This document shows positions 7,813 to 10,646 of a stretch of 10,646 bases of DNA, in pieces (positions within the stretch are counted from its first letter, which is position 1; each line of letters starts with the position of its first letter). Source of the stretch: Panacagrimonas sp. (GTDB lineage: Bacteria > Pseudomonadota > Gammaproteobacteria > Nevskiales > Nevskiaceae); contig JAJFJX010000373.1 of NCBI GenBank assembly GCA_021773655.1, positions 1 through 10,646 of the forward strand, read 5' to 3'. The notes beneath the pieces were generated by a model. The model saw nothing but the letters and a program-made list of their open reading frames with translations, had not been told where the DNA came from and did not search any database. The position numbers and the translations under genes are program-made.

Positions 7813-8817
7813 ATGGCCGCCATGTCGACGATTCTCGTCACCGGCGCTGCCGGCTTCATCGGATACCACGTGTGCCGTGCGTTGCTGCAACTGGGTCAGC
7901 AGGTCCATGGCATCGACAACCTCAACGCCTACTACGATCCGGCGCTCAAGCAGGCGCGACTGGATCGATTGCTCGCTGAACCGGGTTTCAGCTTCGAGCG
8001 CCTGGAGCTTTCGGACCGAGACTCCACCGAAGGCATGTTCGCCGGTCGGGCGTTCTCCGGCGTGGTGCATCTTGCAGCCCAGGCCGGCGTGCGTTTTTCG
8101 GTGGACAATCCGCTGGCCTACATCGACAGCAACATCGTCGGCTTCGCCCACGTCCTGGAAGGATGCCGGCGACAGGGCGTGGCGCAACTGATCTATGCGT
8201 CGTCTTCGTCGGTCTACGGCAATTCCACGCAACTGCCGTGGTCGACGACCCAGTCGGTGGACCTGCCGATCTCGGTGTACGCGGCGACCAAGAAGTCCAA
8301 CGAGCTGATGGCGCACGTCTATGCGCACCTCTATGGCCTGCCCTGCACCGGACTGCGCTTCTTCACCGTCTACGGTCCCTGGGGGCGCCCGGACATGGCG
8401 TACTACAGATTTGCGCGCGCCATCGTCACCGGTGAACCGATCACCGTGTATAACAACGGAAAAATGCGGCGCGATTTCACCTTCATCGACGATGTGGTCA
8501 AGGTCGTTCTGCAGCTGATCGAACGCCGCGGCATGCCGGTGGACGATGAGTCCGCCCCCCCGGGGCCGCCCTACCGCCTCTACAACGTCGGACATCACAG
8601 CTCTGTGGCCCTGCCGGATTTCATCGCGCTGCTCGAAGGACTGCTGCAGCGCAAGGCGACGCGCGTCGACATGCCGCTGCAGCCCGGCGACGTGACCGAA
8701 ACCTTTGCCGACGTCAGCGATCTGCTTCGCGACACCGGCTATGCGCCTTCGACTTCGCTCGAAACCGGGCTCGAAGCTTTCGTGCGCTGGTTTCGCGACT
8801 ATCACCAGGTGACCTGA
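7813..8817 (+). CDS. UDP-glucuronate 4-epimerase (NAD-dependent, SDR superfamily)
   Basis: Predicted to interconvert UDP-glucuronate and UDP-galacturonate, a sugar donor for acidic surface polysaccharide or LPS. The 334-residue protein has an N-terminal Rossmann fold with TGAAGFIG (Gly11, Gly14, Gly17) for NAD. It continues with GIDNLNAYYDP (33-43), HLAAQAGVR (87-94) and SSSSVYGN (130-137), and the catalytic YAATK (Tyr156, Lys160). C-terminal substrate motifs include FFTVYGPWGRPDM, KMRRDFTFIDDVV and the PLQPGDVTETFADVSDL segment typical of the CapI/LpsL group rather than GalE. Two in-frame ATGs are possible (7813 and 7822), neither with a good Shine-Dalgarno, and the second gives a start closer to the family norm. 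Placement directly after a lipid-linked sugar transferase supports a role in surface glycan synthesis. Confidence 0.93.
   Translation: MAAMSTILVTGAAGFIGYHVCRALLQLGQQVHGIDNLNAYYDPALKQARLDRLLAEPGFSFERLELSDRDSTEGMFAGRAFSGVVHLAAQAGVRFSVDNPLAYIDSNIVGFAHVLEGCRRQGVAQLIYASSSSVYGNSTQLPWSTTQSVDLPISVYAATKKSNELMAHVYAHLYGLPCTGLRFFTVYGPWGRPDMAYYRFARAIVTGEPITVYNNGKMRRDFTFIDDVVKVVLQLIERRGMPVDDESAPPGPPYRLYNVGHHSSVALPDFIALLEGLLQRKATRVDMPLQPGDVTETFADVSDLLRDTGYAPSTSLETGLEAFVRWFRDYHQVT
8807..8812 (+). promoter_or_regulatory. Shine-Dalgarno for the 148-aa gene, inside the epimerase end
   Basis: AGGTGA, part of the extended GGAGGTGA consensus, lies nine bases before the ATG at 8822 and inside the last codons of the epimerase gene. 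It supports translation of the unknown downstream frame. Confidence 0.55.
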
Positions 8818-8821
8818 ACCC

Positions 8822-9268
8822 ATGATCCGTATCGCCCGTTCCCTGTTCGAGGCCGCCACCGCGCGGGGTCGCCTGATCCGGCACGGCGACATCGCCTGCA
8901 TCGTCATGGATGGCGCCGGGGCGGTGGTGGTGTCGACCCAGGAACTGATCCCGGCCCAGAAGTGGGCGCAGTCACGGCCACCGAGCAGCAATCTGCTGTC
9001 GGACCGGGCGCGCTTCCTGGACCGTTTTCAGACTCTGATCGCGCGGCCCGGCAGCGTGCAGTCCACGCGCGGCAGCCAGCGTCCGCTGGAGCGGCTGGCG
9101 CAGGCTATGTCCGCGGTCGGCTACGATCTGGGCGAGTGGGTCCTGCCGGCGGAAGTCCGCGAATCCGGCAAGACCACGCCGGACGCGAAGGCTGCGATGC
9201 CGGAGCCGCCGGATCCAGATGCCACGGCCGACGCCGCGCCTGATGACCTTGACTCCCGGCCCACATGA
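8822..9268 (+). CDS. 148-aa protein of unknown family in the glycan/lipid operon
   Basis: I do not recognise this family. The protein is soluble with no signal peptide or membrane helix. Residues 1-45 look like a compact alpha/beta piece: an N-terminal amphipathic helix (IARSLFEAATARGRLIR), then two short hydrophobic strands around IACIVMD and GAVVVST. Residues 57-105 look helical with Arg-rich faces. From about 115 the tail is disordered, acidic and Pro/Ala/Asp-rich. That it is a real gene is supported by a four-base gap from the epimerase stop, an AGGTGA ribosome-binding site, strong codon bias like its neighbours, and an ATGA overlap with the STAS gene. Context suggests a cytosolic accessory to either glycan synthesis or the STAS/MlaE transporter, which is inference only. 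Confidence 0.8.
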   Translation: MIRIARSLFEAATARGRLIRHGDIACIVMDGAGAVVVSTQELIPAQKWAQSRPPSSNLLSDRARFLDRFQTLIARPGSVQSTRGSQRPLERLAQAMSAVGYDLGEWVLPAEVRESGKTTPDAKAAMPEPPDPDATADAAPDDLDSRPT

Positions 9269-9570
9269 GTCCGACTGACTCGACCGCCGAACATCCGGCG
9301 TCGATGATTCGCTGGCATGGACCGGTGGACATCGAACACGTACCCGGGCTGAGGCGCGAACTGCTGGAACAGATTGGTCGCTCGCCGCGGGTCACCATCG
9401 ACCTGAGCGAGGTCGAGCACCTGCATACCGCAGGCGTGGCCCTGTTGGTCGAAGGCTTGCAGCGGACCCAGGCCCTGGGCACCACACTGAGCCTGAGCGG
9501 CGTGGGCGACCGCACGCGCGAGATCCTGCGCGCCACCCGACTCGACACACTGTTCGGGCTGCAGCAGTGA
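9265..9570 (+). CDS. STAS-domain protein, MlaB-like
   Basis: A 101-residue cytosolic protein made of one STAS domain (about 14-100), preceded by a short polar N-terminus. It has the pattern of MlaB: strand WHGPVDIEHV, helix PGLRRELLEQI, strand VTIDLSEV, then HLHTAGVALLVEGLQR with Thr55 at the place of the conserved Thr in E. coli MlaB (Thr52), and a final LSGVGDRTREIL...LF segment. MlaB binds the MlaF ATPase and stabilises the MlaFEDB phospholipid transporter; the present protein probably serves a related complex. It starts in an ATGA overlap with the 148-aa gene and ends in a GTGA overlap with the MlaE gene, so the three are translationally coupled. No separate ribosome-binding site was seen. 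Confidence 0.9.
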   Translation: MSPTDSTAEHPASMIRWHGPVDIEHVPGLRRELLEQIGRSPRVTIDLSEVEHLHTAGVALLVEGLQRTQALGTTLSLSGVGDRTREILRATRLDTLFGLQQ

Positions 9571-10358
9571 GAACGTCTCTGGAGCGAATCGGACGGCAGA
9601 CCGTGGCCGGGATCTCCGAGATGGGTCTGGCGATGATGCTGTTGCTCGAAAGCCTTTCGTGGCTGGTCACCGGCCGGGCGCGGCACCAGCCGGTACGGCT
9701 GGAGGCGATCACCCGCCAGGCCGTGGAGATCGGCATCGGCGCGGTGCCCATCGTGTTCGTGCTGTCGTTTGCCATCGGCATGATGGTGGCGATTCAGGGC
9801 ATCTACAGCCTGTCGCTGTTCGGCGCCGAGAGTCAGGTCACGCTGGGCGTGACGCTGTCGATCACCCGCGAATTCGCGCCTTTGATCACCGGAATCCTGG
9901 TCGCCGGCCGCTCCGGATCGGCACTGGCCGCGCGCCTGGGAATGATGCGAATCAGCGAGGAGATCAGCGCCCTGACCGTGATCGGGATCAATCCGGTGCG
10001 CTACCTGGTCGCGCCACCGCTGGTGGCGATGCTGATCATGCTGCCCGCCCTGACCTGGTTTGCCGACTGCGTGGCGTTGCTCGGCGCCGGTCTCTACATC
10101 ACCGCCGAACTGGGACTGTCGTTCCCGGCCTACCTGAGTGATCTGCGCCTGGCCAGCAGCATCGGCGACATCCTGCACGGCGTCGGCAAGAGTGCCCTGT
10201 TCGCGCTGCTGATCACGCTGGTCGGCGTGGTCAACGGGATCGGCGTCAGCGGCGGTGCCGAAGGCGTCGGACGTGCCACCACGCGTTCGGTCGTGCACGC
10301 CATATCAGCGATCGTCATTGCCGACATGATCTTTGCCTTCCTCGCCACGCGCGCCTGA
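9567..10358 (+). CDS. mlaE: MlaE-family lipid ABC transporter permease
   Basis: A 263-residue inner-membrane permease of the MlaE family, which moves phospholipids or related lipids between inner and outer membrane with an MlaF-type ATPase and an MCE (MlaD-type) protein. It has an N-terminal amphipathic interface helix (about 1-35), five or six hydrophobic segments, and the signature region TREFAPLITGILVAGRSGSALAARLGMMRISEEISAL (100-136), followed by GINPVRYLVAPPLVAM and the C-terminal GIGVSGGAEGVGRATTRSVV. It departs from the MlaE consensus, with Arg123 where AAE-LG is usual and EEISAL in place of EQIDAL, so it is a divergent member. The start is GTG, overlapping the STAS stop (GTGA). No ATPase or MCE gene follows: the next gene is on the other strand 38 bases on. 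Confidence 0.93.
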   Translation: MRTSLERIGRQTVAGISEMGLAMMLLLESLSWLVTGRARHQPVRLEAITRQAVEIGIGAVPIVFVLSFAIGMMVAIQGIYSLSLFGAESQVTLGVTLSITREFAPLITGILVAGRSGSALAARLGMMRISEEISALTVIGINPVRYLVAPPLVAMLIMLPALTWFADCVALLGAGLYITAELGLSFPAYLSDLRLASSIGDILHGVGKSALFALLITLVGVVNGIGVSGGAEGVGRATTRSVVHAISAIVIADMIFAFLATRA

Positions 10359-10396
10359 GCATGCGGATACCCGAACGTGCCCGGGGGCGCGGATCA

Positions 10397-10646
10397 TCAT
10401 CCGGCGCGTGCGCCAGTGTCGGTGTTGTCCGAGTTTCTGGGGCTGCGCGGGGTGTCGTTGGACACCACCAGAGTCGGTCCACCGCCGACCGTCGCCACCG
10501 GCTGCCGCGGTTCAACCTTCCCGGCCTGCAGCATGCTCTCGAAGTGACGTGCCGGGACGGCCGGGCTGTACAGAAAGCCCTGCAGGACATCGCAGCCCAG
10601 CCGCGTGAGAATCTCGGCCTGACCGGCGGTCTCGACGCCCTCGGCG
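10397..10646 (-). CDS. EAL-domain protein, C-terminal fragment (rest outside window)
   Basis: The frame is open from the right edge to a TGA at 10397-10399, giving the last 82 residues. They begin with AEGVETAGQAEILTRLGCDV, then LQGFLYSPAVP, the classic C-terminal part of the EAL fold, whose AEGVE Glu helps bind catalytic metal. This domain hydrolyses cyclic-di-GMP, or only senses it if degenerate. Catalytic residues nearer the N-terminus, including the EAL motif itself, lie outside the window, so activity cannot be judged. After about residue 45 comes a low-complexity Pro/Ser/Asp/Thr tail of about 37 residues. It converges with mlaE, 38 bases apart. Confidence 0.9.
   Translation of the reverse strand, partial: AEGVETAGQAEILTRLGCDVLQGFLYSPAVPARHFESMLQAGKVEPRQPVATVGGGPTLVVSNDTPRSPRNSDNTDTGARAG

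Noticed and set aside
7684..8991. Long open minus-strand frame (435 codons) opposite the epimerase
   Set aside because: Antisense shadow of a well-supported epimerase gene, with repetitive Val/Arg/Gly/His composition and no recognisable motif.
9105..10298. Long open minus-strand frame (397 codons) opposite STAS and mlaE
   Set aside because: Its product is Gln/His/Arg/Asp-rich with no domain, as expected for the antisense of GC-rich coding DNA; the plus-strand genes have clear family matches.
10387..10407. Imperfect hairpin GCGCGGA-TCATCA-TCCGGCGC between mlaE and the EAL gene, a possible bidirectional terminator
   Set aside because: The stem is short, has a bulged base, overlaps the EAL stop codon and lacks a T-run on either strand.

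Overview
The window is GC-rich, densely coded bacterial DNA. It looks like a gammaproteobacterium, plausibly near the Xanthomonadales/Lysobacterales. That placement is an inference from three things: the enterobacterial-type PEP synthase, a class II (plant-type) DAHP synthase, and an MlaE/STAS pair characteristic of Gram-negative cells. It is not proven by any marker gene. No tRNA, rRNA, CRISPR array, transposase, phage gene or integrase was seen.

Layout from left to right. (1) Bases 1-1936, + strand: most of phosphoenolpyruvate synthase, cut by the left edge, followed by a possible 73-aa small protein (1983-2204). (2) 2374-2835, - strand: a small secreted, probably lipid-anchored, helical protein with a strong ribosome-binding site. 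(3) 2836-3134: a divergent intergenic region holding a long RNA-type stem-loop and a 13-bp triple tandem repeat, ahead of class II DAHP synthase (to 4508, + strand). PEP synthase makes PEP and DAHP synthase consumes it, so the two neighbours sit on one metabolic route into aromatic amino acids. (4) 4521-6234, - strand: a two-gene unit in which an AI-2E/PerM-family membrane protein is followed by a glutathione S-transferase-like protein. (5) 6235-6640: a 406-base divergent gap with a REP-like perfect palindrome. (6) 6641-10358, + strand: a probable five-gene operon. It encodes a polyprenyl-phosphate sugar-1-phosphate transferase, a UDP-glucuronate 4-epimerase, a 148-aa protein of unknown family, a STAS-domain protein and an MlaE-type lipid ABC permease. 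The last three are joined by 4-base stop/start overlaps. (7) 10397-10646, - strand: the C-terminal end of an EAL-domain (cyclic-di-GMP phosphodiesterase-type) protein, cut by the right edge.

The most interesting part is region 6. Lipid-linked glycan initiation, uronic acid sugar supply, an unknown protein and half of an Mla-like lipid transporter are physically coupled, with neither the ATPase (MlaF) nor the MCE subunit (MlaD) beside them. The second is the structured leader in front of DAHP synthase, whose single non-Watson-Crick pair favours folding of the aroG-sense RNA. Neither amounts to a demonstrated new system; both are concrete and testable. The remaining genes look like ordinary housekeeping and accessory functions.
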